From: RUG563 sp045589355
Lineage (GTDB): Bacteria; Bacillota; Clostridia; Christensenellales; Aristaeellaceae
Length of the DNA: 64,000 nucleotides
Reading direction: 5' to 3'
Assembly (NCBI GenBank): GCA_045589355.1
Contig: JAZNOW010000024.1
Location: 1 to 64,000 of the forward strand
How positions within the stretch are numbered: the first letter of the stretch is position 1; the number at the start of each line of letters is the position of its first letter. Below the pieces are notes generated by a model, which saw only the letters and a list, made by a program, of their open reading frames with translations, was not told where the DNA came from and did not search any database. This document shows positions 8,551 to 17,454 of this stretch, one piece after another. Position numbers and translations under genes: made by a program.

Positions 8551-10014
8551 TTATTCGGCGTCTTCCACCTTTTCTTCACCCTTGCGGCGGTTGAAGATCA
8601 CATTCACCAGAATACCCAGGATCAGGGCAGTGGCGATGGCGGAGATTTCGATCACGGGTTCAGCAGGATTGCCGAACTTCAGGCTCAGGCCGCCGATGCC
8701 GGGCACCAGGATGGCAGCCACAACGAACAGGTTGCGGTTGTCGTTCAGGTCCACCTTCTGCACCATCTTCAGGCCGGAAACGGCGATGAAGCCGTACAAG
8801 GCGATGCACACGCCGCCGGTGATGCAGGTGGGAATGCTGTTCACGAAAGCAGTGAAGGGGCCAAAGAAGGAAAGCGCAATGCAGTAGAGAGCGGCAATCA
8901 CGATGGTGGAAACGGAAGCATTGCCGGTGATGGCCACGCAGCCCACGGATTCACCGTAGGTGGTGTTGGGGCAGCCGCCAAAGAAGGAACCGATCATGGA
9001 ACCAACACCGTCACCAATCAGGGTGCGATGGAGGCCGGGTTCGGCGATCAGATCACGGTCGATGATGGAGCTCAGGTTTTTATGGTCAGCAATGTGTTCA
9101 GCCAGCACCACCAGAGCAACAGGAGCAAACAGCATGAAGATTTCAATCACAGCGGAGAAATCCTCGATTTTGGCAGTGCCCTCTTCAAACATGCCAAGGA
9201 AGGTGAACTTGGGCAGTTCAAAAATCTGCACATTGCCAAAGTGCTCTGCAAAATCGATCATCTGGATGGCTTCGTAATTGGTCCACATACCGATCAAGGT
9301 CAATACACATGCAATTGCATAGGCGCTGAGAATACCAATCACAAAAGGAATCAGCTTCATGCCCTTGGTGCCCTTGGTGGATGCATATACCGTGATGAAG
9401 AACGCAATCACTGCCACCAGAATGTGCCACAGGCTGTAGAAATTGGTGCTGATGTTTTCAACGCCTTCGTAGACTGTTTTCCCGCTGAGAAACTGGGAAA
9501 CATTCAGTTCACCGCCGGCAAAAGCTTTCAGATTCAGGATGGTTTCATTGAAGTTCAGATTGGCAATATTGTTTACGGCACTGCCGCAAAGGGACAGACC
9601 GATCAGGGCCACGGTGGGGCCAATAACCACAGGGGGCAGCAGTTTATTAACCCACTTGGAGCCGGTGAACTTGATCAAGACAGCCAGAATCACATACACA
9701 AGGCCAGCAAACACAGCGCCCAGGAAGATGCCCAGGTGGCCGAAAGCCACGGCGCCGCCAAGAGGAGCAATGAAAGCGAAGGAGCTGCCCAGAAACACGG
9801 GGCTCTTGCCCTTGGTCATGAGGATGTAGAACAGCGTACCACAGCCGGCACCCAGCAAAGCAGCAGGCTGATTCATGTAGGTAGAATTGGTGTTGTTGTT
9901 CACCAGCACGGGCACCAGCAGAGTAGCCGCCATGATGGCAAGCAATTGCTGCAGGGCAAAGATCAGGTTCTTTTTGAGCGGGGGTCTGTCGTTGATGTCG
10001 TAAACCAGTTTCAT
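8551..10014 (-). CDS. uraA: NCS2-family uracil (xanthine/uracil) permease
   Basis: A 487-residue membrane protein with about 14 hydrophobic segments and the NCS2 layout. It opens with VYDINDRPPLKKNLIFALQQ, typical of bacterial uracil permeases, has the FLGSSFAFIAPL segment near 75, and carries the substrate-site stretch NTTYGESVG. It should import uracil with protons across the cytoplasmic membrane. It forms its own unit with a consensus promoter and an attenuator-like leader upstream and a strong terminator downstream. The leader makes uracil or other pyrimidine control plausible. Uracil rather than xanthine is favoured by the N-terminus. Confidence 0.9.
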   Translation of the reverse strand: MKLVYDINDRPPLKKNLIFALQQLLAIMAATLLVPVLVNNNTNSTYMNQPAALLGAGCGTLFYILMTKGKSPVFLGSSFAFIAPLGGAVAFGHLGIFLGAVFAGLVYVILAVLIKFTGSKWVNKLLPPVVIGPTVALIGLSLCGSAVNNIANLNFNETILNLKAFAGGELNVSQFLSGKTVYEGVENISTNFYSLWHILVAVIAFFITVYASTKGTKGMKLIPFVIGILSAYAIACVLTLIGMWTNYEAIQMIDFAEHFGNVQIFELPKFTFLGMFEEGTAKIEDFSAVIEIFMLFAPVALVVLAEHIADHKNLSSIIDRDLIAEPGLHRTLIGDGVGSMIGSFFGGCPNTTYGESVGCVAITGNASVSTIVIAALYCIALSFFGPFTAFVNSIPTCITGGVCIALYGFIAVSGLKMVQKVDLNDNRNLFVVAAILVPGIGGLSLKFGNPAEPVIEISAIATALILGILVNVIFNRRKGEEKVEDAE

Positions 10015-10057
10015 TGGTATTTCCCCTCCTGTTTTTTCTTTCGGTGCATCCAGCCAT

Positions 10058-10135
10058 AAAAAATGGCTTTGCCTGCAGTACAGGCAAAGCCATGCATTCG
10101 TGCATTTTCGGCAAGCGTTCTCACTTGTCGGCTTT
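10058..10135 (-). promoter_or_regulatory. Attenuator leader of the uracil permease gene
   Basis: In the 5' leader GGCTTTGCCTG and CAGGCAAAGCC (10065-10091) form an 11-bp stem followed by six Ts, a full intrinsic terminator ahead of the start codon. Upstream in the leader CAAAAGCC (about 10129-10136) can pair with the terminator arm GGCTTTG, and a hairpin CGACAAG/CTTGCCG lies between them. This is the layout of an antiterminator and anti-antiterminator. PyrR is the usual regulator of such genes in Bacillota, but I do not see a clear PyrR consensus loop. Confidence 0.65.
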
Positions 10136-10166
10136 TGTGTACCGCGATCAAGGATGAACCTTGCAT

Positions 10167-10195
10167 ATTATAATAAGTATATCCCGCTTTGTCAA
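10167..10195 (-). promoter_or_regulatory. Sigma-A promoter of the uracil permease gene
   Basis: TTGACA (10190-10195) and TATAAT (10167-10172) on the minus strand, exactly 17 bases apart. Both hexamers are perfect consensus. Confidence 0.9.
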
Positions 10196-10209
10196 GCAAA
10201 TTCCCACAT

Positions 10210-11304
10210 TTACTGCGTGCTTAACCAGGTGATGTATTCTTCCAGGCACATGTTCATATCCCGCATCTTCAGGCTGTGTTCCTTTCCCACATACCTTACA
10301 TGCCATTCTTCACCCAGAATACCGGTGATCTCCTGCTTTTCATCGGTATAGCGCATGATGAAGCCATATTCCCAGCAATGCTTGTTCAGCCATACATACT
10401 GGGCGGTATCGGCAAAGGCAACGTCCGGGTTATTGGCGTTCAGGTCGAACGCCAGGCCGGTATGGTGTTCGCTGCAGCCGGGGTCTGCCACCGTTTGTTT
10501 GGTGGCGGAAACAGCCTGGGAGAGTGTCATGTCATTATTGGTCATGAAGCGGTTGACGTAATTGTCAAAAATCTGCTGCTGATATTTCAATGTGCGGTAC
10601 CCTTCCCTCACCTTCCACGGGCCGATACCGTCCGCCTTGGCCGCCGTCACCATTTCGTCAAGGGCCACCACGGCTTCCCATACGCCCTGCACATCGTCGG
10701 ACGCATAGAGCATATTATCGCCGCACACGGCCTTCACCGCGATCAGATCATCGGGCACAAAATCATCCGGCAGCTTGTTGGATGCATTCACCAGCAGCAA
10801 CAGGTTTTCCCCCGTCACATTATACGGGGCCGGCGTGGGGGTAATGGTGATGTATTTTGCCTGATCGGAATACAGCAGGCTCAGCGTCATCTGCCCGGCC
10901 ACGCCATCCGCCTCCAGACCGTTCTGCTGTTGGAAAACGCGCACCGCTTCCTTGGTGCCGTTGCCGTACTGGCCGTCCACGCCGCTGTCATAATAACCCA
11001 GTTCCTGCAGACGCAGCTGCAATTGGGTCACCATCTCGCCCTGGGATCCCACGGCCAGGTAAGAAGGCGTGGGTGAAGGCGCCGGGGTATTGGTGATCAG
11101 GTACGGATTTTGCGTCACCTGCACCGGGCGCACGGTGGGCGTGGGTACCGGGGTGATGGCCGCTTCTTTTTCATACACATCCCAGGTGTTCATGGCGCGC
11201 AGGGAAAAGATGATGATCAGGATGATCAGGATAACCGCCAGCAGAATAAACAGATAAGGGCTGCGGCGCCTGCGTTTTTTCGGTGTACCTCTGTAGCTTG
11301 ACAT
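10210..11304 (-). CDS. Membrane-anchored D-Ala-D-Ala carboxypeptidase (VanY family) with peptidoglycan-binding domain
   Basis: A 364-residue cell-wall hydrolase. A basic N-terminus and transmembrane helix (about 16-34) are followed by a Pro/Thr-rich linker, a PG_binding_1 domain (about 85-145, with LQLRLQELGYY) and a VanY peptidase domain. The zinc and catalytic motifs SxHxxGxAxD (S278 to D287) and EWH (333-335) are intact. It should trim the terminal D-alanine from wall stem peptides outside the membrane. The ATG at 11304 (MSSYRG) follows GGAGGACG. It lies after the BofC-like gene on the same strand. Confidence 0.88.
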   Translation of the reverse strand: MSSYRGTPKKRRRRSPYLFILLAVILIILIIIFSLRAMNTWDVYEKEAAITPVPTPTVRPVQVTQNPYLITNTPAPSPTPSYLAVGSQGEMVTQLQLRLQELGYYDSGVDGQYGNGTKEAVRVFQQQNGLEADGVAGQMTLSLLYSDQAKYITITPTPAPYNVTGENLLLLVNASNKLPDDFVPDDLIAVKAVCGDNMLYASDDVQGVWEAVVALDEMVTAAKADGIGPWKVREGYRTLKYQQQIFDNYVNRFMTNNDMTLSQAVSATKQTVADPGCSEHHTGLAFDLNANNPDVAFADTAQYVWLNKHCWEYGFIMRYTDEKQEITGILGEEWHVRYVGKEHSLKMRDMNMCLEEYITWLSTQ

Positions 11305-11372
11305 AACGTCCTCCATCGGTTGTGTTCATGCGTATATTATACCCCGAACCCGCCTTCCCTGTCAAACAAAGC

Positions 11373-11915
11373 TTAGGGCATCCGGCCGTTTTCCTCCAGC
11401 CATTTTTCCGCTTCCTCTTCCGTATCGAAGCCCTGTCCGGCAATCAGTTTTTCTTTTACCCCTTCCGCGGGCACATACCCTTCATACACTTTCAGAATGG
11501 CCATCCCGTCCCCGTACCGGTTTTCCGAAAGCACCACCTGACCGGAATAATCCATGCTAATCACCTTGTGCATGGGGCAGTATAATTCGATCTGCCTGTC
11601 CATTTCCACTCTTTCTTTCGATAAGGAGAGAATATTCCATTCGTCATAGTAAGCCCGAATATCTTCAAACGAAGCCCCCCGAATGGCGTCCGCCACCTGG
11701 GTACGCCGGGATACGCTGTGGGTGCATCTTGTAAAATACATGGTCTGGTACACCTGTGCATGATCCGCAATGGTTTCCTGTTCCGCTGCGGGCAGGGACG
11801 TGCTTTGCGGCAACGCCGCTCCTTCATCCACCGGTGCCTTGGCGCCCGTTACTCCAAGCAGCACAAAAGCCACGAATATCATGGCCAGCATGCCCAACGT
11901 TTTTTTGTTCTCCAT
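11373..11915 (-). CDS. BofC-like membrane-anchored protein
   Basis: A 180-residue protein with one N-terminal transmembrane helix (about 7-22) and an extracytoplasmic domain. The second half, with YYDEWNILSLSKERVEMDR, then YCPMHKVISMD and GDGMAILKVYEGYVP, resembles the C-terminal domain of BofC, the protein that restrains SpoIVB signalling during sporulation in Bacillus. The resemblance is from pattern memory and the N-terminal part is not BofC-like, so the role in sporulation is a suggestion. The start at MENKK is chosen because the preceding codons encode a GGCGGTGG ribosome site. Confidence 0.55.
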   Translation of the reverse strand: MENKKTLGMLAMIFVAFVLLGVTGAKAPVDEGAALPQSTSLPAAEQETIADHAQVYQTMYFTRCTHSVSRRTQVADAIRGASFEDIRAYYDEWNILSLSKERVEMDRQIELYCPMHKVISMDYSGQVVLSENRYGDGMAILKVYEGYVPAEGVKEKLIAGQGFDTEEEAEKWLEENGRMP

Positions 11916-11969
11916 TTTATTTCCACCGCCTTTCCATGGCATTATGCCCCCTTTCCATTCCATGCATGC

Positions 11970-12004
11970 AAAAAAAGACCTGAACCCCGTTTCAGGTTCA
12001 GGTC
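11970..12004 (-). terminator. Terminator of the nuclease-SNF2 gene
   Basis: GACCTGAAC (11977-11985) pairs with GTTCAGGTC (11996-12004), followed on the minus strand by seven Ts. The gene's stop codon (11998-12000) lies inside the stem. Confidence 0.85.
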
Positions 12005-14190
12005 ATATGACGGATCAGCTTATCCACATGCTGGCGTGCAAAATTGGCGCCGGCAGCTTCTCTTTCTTCCCCCTGGGCACTCTGTCCCATCAGTTGCACA
12101 AACTGGCTCACCTTCAGCCCCAAGGCTTCCTGCATATCGGCATCACTTCCCTTGGGCGATACCAGATAATAGCACAGCAGCGAATCCTTTTGCCCGATGC
12201 GGTGGGCCCGGTCTTCCGCCTGGGAATGGACGGCGGGGCTCCAGTCCAGTTCGCCGAACACCACACAGGTGGCTGCCTGCAGGTTCAATCCGCTGGCAGC
12301 ACGCAGGGATATGCAGCACAGGTTTGTTTTGCCCAGCATGAATTTGTCCACAGCCGTTTCCTTCTGGGCCGCCGTTTCCCGGCCGGTAATAAACACCGGC
12401 CGCTCGCTTTTCAGTTCTTTTTTGTAAATATCCATCACCTGATGATGATGGGCAAACAGCAATACCCTTTCCCCGGCATTGAGCAGCGCCCGCACAAACT
12501 GGCACACATAATCCGCCTTGGCAATGCCGGTGGCCTGACGGGCCTCCTGGCTGATCTGGTCCTCCAGCAGCGCACGCTGGGACGGTGTCAGTTCCGCATC
12601 CTTCTGCCAGCGGTACAGCTTTTCCCAGATGGGCGCCATCAGCTTCTGGTACATGCTGTCATCAGCGTCAATTTCCTGCACCAGCCGCCGCTTTTCCGGC
12701 AGTTCCGGCAGCACTTCGTCCTTTGTGCGCCGCAGCATCAGCCCTTCGGACCTGAGGTATTCCCCCAGCATCTGCGGCTTTTGCACAATGCGGCTGCCGT
12801 AACCGGTGCACCATTCCCGGGAAAAACTTTCCCAGTCCCCCAGGAAATGATAATCGATCACGTTCACCACGTTCCATATTTCGCCGCCGTAATTGTAAAT
12901 GGGCGTACCGGAAAGGCCGATCACCCGTTCGCAGCTTTCGGAAAGCAGGCTGGCCGCCGAATATTTTTCGCTGCCCGCCCGTCTCAATTCCTGTACTTCG
13001 TCAAAGATCACCGTATGGAAGTGCATCTGGGGCAGCGCTTCTTTCCATCCGCGCAGCAAAAGATAATGCAGGATGTACACATCCGCTTCCGGCAAGGGAT
13101 AAGGCGTAAGGCCTTTTACAATGTGTACCCGTGGTTCCCTTCCGTTCACCCGCAGAAAACGCATGGTTTCGGAAAGCCAGTTGCGGGTCAGGTGGGCCGG
13201 CGGCACGATCAATACCGGAAAAATGCCTTCCTGCGCCACACACGCCAGGGCCTGCACCGTTTTGCCAAGGCCCATTTCATCGGCAAGCAGCGCCCTCTCC
13301 GTCAGGTTCAGCCAGGCAAGGCCGGTAAGCTGGAACGGCCGCAGCGTACCGGAAAAACAGGCTTCCTGCAATTGCTGCGCCGGAGCACAGGTGCGCGCCG
13401 CTTCCAGGTTTTTGTAATACCTTCTGGCATCTTTCACCGCCTGCTGCCATCTTGCCTGATCCTTTGCAGCAATTTCCAGCGGGTAGCGCAGCATCAGCCA
13501 CTGCACGTCCCCCACCGTACGTTTGTGGGCGGAAAACCGGGCTTCCCCCCGTCTTCCGCCGTCGCTGCCGGGAAAAAGACGCTTGGCAAGCTCCGTAACG
13601 CCCCTTTCTCCCTTGATCTGCCAGCATTTGCGCCGGGCATTATAAGAAAGGGTTCCATAGGTTCTGCGGCTGTCCACTACAGTGCGCAAAAAAGGCGGCA
13701 CATCCTCCTCCGCAATGGAACGCAGGATGGTATCTTCCACCGAAAACCCATCAAAATCAAACACTGTTTCCGTTTCCGGCAAACATGCATCCGCCGTTTG
13801 CAGCGGAACGGCACTTGTTTCTTCCCCAAAGCTGTCCGCAATCCCCCACAGCTTATGCAGGCTTATGCTTTCCAGGCGCACATTGCCCATAAACGAAGGC
13901 AGGGCAATGCTCTTTTCGCTCACCAGTATCAGCGATTGCACTTTTTGGGACAAAGCATACTTTTCCAGCTGGCGGCAGGTCTTTTCCTTATCCGGCCTGC
14001 CCCTTTTCACTTCCACCCCCACATTGCCGCACAAAAAATCAATGCGGCAGCGGGGAGCCAGGGGCGCTTCGTGAACAAAGGGAATATCCGCTTTCTGCAG
14101 GGCGTCGGCAATCAGCCCGTGCAGGTCGTATTCATCTTTGGGCAGGGGTGCGCGAATGGTGCGGATGGCCTGTAAAACCACATCCAGCAT
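11998..14190 (-). CDS. SNF2-family helicase with N-terminal nuclease-like domain
   Basis: A 730-residue protein. Residues 10-95 look like a PD-(D/E)xK nuclease fold: D51 in RIDFL, then E60 and K62 in VGVEVKRG, with a possible helix acid at E20. After a linker comes a SNF2 ATPase: Walker A in EMGLGKTVQ (305-313), the DEVQ box at 397-400, SGTP, RRTKDEVLPELPEK, and the motif VI stretch EDRAHRIGQ near the end. Such proteins move on DNA using ATP; the nuclease-like part suggests DNA repair or processing. The start at 14190 follows AAAGGGGG. It is transcribed divergently from polA. Confidence 0.85.
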   Translation of the reverse strand: MLDVVLQAIRTIRAPLPKDEYDLHGLIADALQKADIPFVHEAPLAPRCRIDFLCGNVGVEVKRGRPDKEKTCRQLEKYALSQKVQSLILVSEKSIALPSFMGNVRLESISLHKLWGIADSFGEETSAVPLQTADACLPETETVFDFDGFSVEDTILRSIAEEDVPPFLRTVVDSRRTYGTLSYNARRKCWQIKGERGVTELAKRLFPGSDGGRRGEARFSAHKRTVGDVQWLMLRYPLEIAAKDQARWQQAVKDARRYYKNLEAARTCAPAQQLQEACFSGTLRPFQLTGLAWLNLTERALLADEMGLGKTVQALACVAQEGIFPVLIVPPAHLTRNWLSETMRFLRVNGREPRVHIVKGLTPYPLPEADVYILHYLLLRGWKEALPQMHFHTVIFDEVQELRRAGSEKYSAASLLSESCERVIGLSGTPIYNYGGEIWNVVNVIDYHFLGDWESFSREWCTGYGSRIVQKPQMLGEYLRSEGLMLRRTKDEVLPELPEKRRLVQEIDADDSMYQKLMAPIWEKLYRWQKDAELTPSQRALLEDQISQEARQATGIAKADYVCQFVRALLNAGERVLLFAHHHQVMDIYKKELKSERPVFITGRETAAQKETAVDKFMLGKTNLCCISLRAASGLNLQAATCVVFGELDWSPAVHSQAEDRAHRIGQKDSLLCYYLVSPKGSDADMQEALGLKVSQFVQLMGQSAQGEEREAAGANFARQHVDKLIRHMT

Positions 14191-14226
14191 GTTGCGTACC
14201 CCCTTTCCTACCATATCCTGTGTATC

Positions 14227-14255
14227 ATTATAGCTTCTTTTTCTTTTTGTTACAA
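14227..14255 (-). promoter_or_regulatory. Promoter of the nuclease-SNF2 gene
   Basis: TTGTAA (14250-14255) and TATAAT (14227-14232) on the minus strand, 17 bases apart, about 37 bases upstream of the start codon. Confidence 0.75.
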
Positions 14256-14263
14256 GAAAAACC

Positions 14264-14292
14264 TTTTGATTTGCAGCAGAATGTGCTATACT
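14264..14292 (+). promoter_or_regulatory. Promoter of the polA operon
   Basis: TTTTGA (14264-14269) and TATACT (14287-14292), 17 bases apart. Transcription would begin near 14,299, leaving a very short leader before the GTG at 14,312. Confidence 0.6.
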
Positions 14293-14311
14293 GTAACATG
14301 AGGTGATTTTT

Positions 14312-16846
14312 GTGCGGGAAACTTTTCTGGCGGTGGACGGCAACAGCCTGATGCACCGTGCCTTCCATGCGCTGCCCCTGATGGACACAAACGGAACCTA
14401 CACCAACGCGGTGCACGGTTTTTTATCCATGCTTCTCAAAGCCTGCCAGGAGATTTCTCCCCGCTACATTGCCGTGGCCTTTGATACCCCCGTTCCCACC
14501 TTCCGCCATACTGCCTATGCCGATTATAAAGCCGGCCGCAAGGCCATGGCGGATGAACTGCGCAGCCAGTTCCCCATCATCAGGGAATTGCTTGGCGAAA
14601 TGCAGCTGGGCGTTTTGTCCGTAGACGGTTATGAAGCGGACGACGTGCTGGGCACCGTATCAAAAAAATGCCAGGCCGCCGGGCTGGACTGCGTTTTGCT
14701 CACCGGCGACCGGGACGCCCTGCAATTGATCGGAAGCGGCACCAAAGTGCTGTTCACCCGCAAGGGCATCACCGAATCCACCCTCTTTGACGCTGCCGGC
14801 GTAAAAGAGTATTTCGGCGTCACCCCCGAACAGGTAACGGACCTCAAAGGCCTCATGGGCGACCAGAGCGACCATATCCCCGGCATTCCCGGGGTGGGCG
14901 AAAAAACGGCGCTGAAATTACTCAACGAATACCACACCCTGGAAAACGTGCTGGCCCATGCCGATGAAATCAAAGGAAAGCTGGGCGAAAAAGTGCGGGA
15001 TAACCGGGAGATGGCCGTTTTCTCCAAAGACCTGGCCACCATCCGCCCCACCGCGCCCATCGCGTTTGATCTGGACAATTTCCAGGCAAACCGTATGTCC
15101 ATGGGGCTGGCATCCCTGCGTAAATATCAGCTGAACGGCATCATCAGCCGTCTGGAAAAAATGACCGGAAGCGAAGAAGCAGCGCCGGAAGAAAACGCTG
15201 TGGAATTCAAAAAAGAATCCCTTTCTTCCGCGGATGCCATCGCGGCTTTTGTGAAGGAGGCCGAAAACAAGCCTGCTTCCCTGCACGTCACCCCCACCCA
15301 CCTGACCGTGGCCTGCGGCGACACCTGCTTTGAAATCGAACTGGCCATGGACATGCTGTCCCAGGGCCTTACCGTGGATGAAGCCTGGGAAGCCCTGCGG
15401 CCTTTGCTTTCCCGCCCTTTGTATGTGCACGACGGCAAGCGGCTGTGGCACCTTCTTGCCCAGCAGCACCTGCCCCTGCCGCAGATCGCATGGGATACCA
15501 TGCTGGCAGCATATCTTATCAATCCTCAGGAAAAAACCTACGCCCTCAGCCACTTCGCTGCCGATGACGCAGGCGGTGTGCTCTCCCTTGCCCTTTCCCA
15601 GAAAAAGCAGCTTTCCGACACCGGTATGCTGGGCCTGATGGAAAACCTGGAAATGCCCCTGATGGAAGTCCTGTTTGAAATGGAAAATGCAGGCTTCCAG
15701 GTGGACAAAAAGGTGCTGGAGGAATTGGGCCGCACCTTCACCGAACAGACCGAAGTATTGAAAAATCAGGTCTATGCACTGACCGGCGTTTCCGGGTTCA
15801 ACCTCAACAGCACCCAGCAATTGGGCAAAGTTCTTTTTGAAACCCTTTCCCTTCCTGCCGGGAAGAAAACAAAATCCGGCTATTCCACCGACGCCGAAAC
15901 CCTGGAAAATTTGCGGGACATGCACCCGTGCATCGATCCCATTCTGAAATATCGTCAGGTGGTCAAGCTCAACAGCACCTACATCGACGCCCTGCTGCGC
16001 AAAACGGATTCTTCCGGCCGCGTCCATTCTTCTTTCGACCAGACAGGCACCGCCACCGGCCGTATTTCTTCCAGCGAGCCCAACCTGCAAAATATCCCCG
16101 TCCGCACCGCCATGGGCCGGGAAATCCGCAAGGCTTTCGTAGCCCGGCCCGGCCATGTGCTCATCGACGCCGACTATTCCCAGATCGAGCTTCGCGTGCT
16201 GGCCCATTTTTCCGGCGACCATGCCATGGTGGATGCTTTCCGCAAAAACCAGGACATCCATACCCGCACCGCCTCGGAAGTGTTTGAAGTGCCTATGGAG
16301 GAAGTAACTCCTGCCATGCGTTCCGACGCCAAGGCGGTAAACTTCGGTCTGGTTTACGGCATCAGCGACTTTGGCCTTTCCCGGAACATCGGCATTTCCC
16401 GCAAGGAAGCCGCCGCATTTATTGAACGCTATTTCGCCCGTTATCCCGGCATCAAGCGTTTTATGGATGAAGCCGTGAAAAAGGGCTACGAAAACGGCTT
16501 TTCCACCACCATGATGGGCCGTCGGCGCAACCTGCCGGAACTGAAAGCCGCCAATGCCAATACCCGCAATTTCGGTGAACGCGCCGCCATGAATACCCCC
16601 GTTCAGGGCACCGCGGCCGATATCATCAAGCTGGCCATGGTGAAAGTGTATCAGGCGCTGAAAGAAGGAAACTACGGTGCACGGCTGATCCTGCAGGTGC
16701 ACGACGAACTGATCATCGAAGCCCCTCTGGCGGAAGAAAAAGCCGTCTGTGCCCTGCTGCAAACCTGCATGGAACAGGTCACCCATCTGGAAGTACCGCT
16801 GGTGGCGGAAGTAAAATCCGGTGAAAGCTGGTATGAAACCAAATGA
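14312..16846 (+). CDS. polA: DNA polymerase I
   Basis: An 844-residue family A polymerase. An N-terminal 5'-3' exonuclease domain (YEADDVLGT, then LKGLMGDQSDHIPGIPGVGEK region near 185-205) is followed by a 3'-5' exonuclease-like domain that lacks visible DxE catalytic acids, so proofreading is probably lost as in Bacillus and Thermus enzymes. The polymerase domain holds motif A DADYSQIELRVLAH, motif B RSDAKAVNFGLVYG and motif C VHDEL. It fills gaps and removes RNA primers. The start is GTG at 14312 with AGGTGA five bases upstream. It overlaps coaE by four bases (ATGA). Confidence 0.96.
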   Translation: MRETFLAVDGNSLMHRAFHALPLMDTNGTYTNAVHGFLSMLLKACQEISPRYIAVAFDTPVPTFRHTAYADYKAGRKAMADELRSQFPIIRELLGEMQLGVLSVDGYEADDVLGTVSKKCQAAGLDCVLLTGDRDALQLIGSGTKVLFTRKGITESTLFDAAGVKEYFGVTPEQVTDLKGLMGDQSDHIPGIPGVGEKTALKLLNEYHTLENVLAHADEIKGKLGEKVRDNREMAVFSKDLATIRPTAPIAFDLDNFQANRMSMGLASLRKYQLNGIISRLEKMTGSEEAAPEENAVEFKKESLSSADAIAAFVKEAENKPASLHVTPTHLTVACGDTCFEIELAMDMLSQGLTVDEAWEALRPLLSRPLYVHDGKRLWHLLAQQHLPLPQIAWDTMLAAYLINPQEKTYALSHFAADDAGGVLSLALSQKKQLSDTGMLGLMENLEMPLMEVLFEMENAGFQVDKKVLEELGRTFTEQTEVLKNQVYALTGVSGFNLNSTQQLGKVLFETLSLPAGKKTKSGYSTDAETLENLRDMHPCIDPILKYRQVVKLNSTYIDALLRKTDSSGRVHSSFDQTGTATGRISSSEPNLQNIPVRTAMGREIRKAFVARPGHVLIDADYSQIELRVLAHFSGDHAMVDAFRKNQDIHTRTASEVFEVPMEEVTPAMRSDAKAVNFGLVYGISDFGLSRNIGISRKEAAAFIERYFARYPGIKRFMDEAVKKGYENGFSTTMMGRRRNLPELKAANANTRNFGERAAMNTPVQGTAADIIKLAMVKVYQALKEGNYGARLILQVHDELIIEAPLAEEKAVCALLQTCMEQVTHLEVPLVAEVKSGESWYETK

Positions 16847-17442
16847 GCAGCTACATTATCGGCCTGACAGGCGGCATTGCCTGCGGAAAAACCAACCTGA
16901 CCGACGCCCTGAAAAAAGCCGGCGCGCCCGTGGTGGATGCGGACGAAGTATCCCGTGCCGTCACGGCGGACGGCGGTGCAGCCCTGCCTGCCCTGCGCGC
17001 TGCCTTTGGCGATGCCATCTTTTCCGGCCCCAGCCTGAACCGGCGCGCCCTTGGTGAAATGGTTTTTGCCAACGAAGAAAAACGGGCGCAGCTCAACGCT
17101 CTTTTGCACCCCATCATTATCGCGGAATGCCAGCGCCAGCTGGATGCTATTGCCGGTCCTGCCGTCTATTCCGTACCGCTTTTGTATGAATGCGGCCTGG
17201 AAACAGGCTGTAACGAAATCTGGTGCGCCTACATTCCGCAAAAGGAACAGATCAGCCGCCTGATGGCCCGGGATCACATCACCCGTGCACAGGCATTGCA
17301 AAGGATCCGCTCCCAATGGCCCACCATCCAAAAGGCCCGGCTTTCCCATCATGTCATCCGCACCGACGGCAGCCGGGAAGAAAGCGCTAAAAAGGCCGTC
17401 CGCCTTTGGCAGAAAACACTGCAGCGCCTATCTCAACGTTAA
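16843..17442 (+). CDS. coaE: Dephospho-CoA kinase
   Basis: A 199-residue kinase of normal length. The P-loop GGIACGKT is at residues 10-17, VVDADEVSRAV follows at about 30-40, and the lid region RLMARDHITRAQALQRI is near 136-152. It phosphorylates dephospho-CoA on the ribose 3' hydroxyl, the last step of coenzyme A synthesis. The ATG overlaps the polA stop, so the two are translationally coupled. polA-coaE linkage is common in Bacillota. The pantothenate kinase coaX, for the first step of the same pathway, is near 48 kb. Confidence 0.95.
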   Translation: MSSYIIGLTGGIACGKTNLTDALKKAGAPVVDADEVSRAVTADGGAALPALRAAFGDAIFSGPSLNRRALGEMVFANEEKRAQLNALLHPIIIAECQRQLDAIAGPAVYSVPLLYECGLETGCNEIWCAYIPQKEQISRLMARDHITRAQALQRIRSQWPTIQKARLSHHVIRTDGSREESAKKAVRLWQKTLQRLSQR

Positions 17443-17454
17443 AGGAGAACCGCT

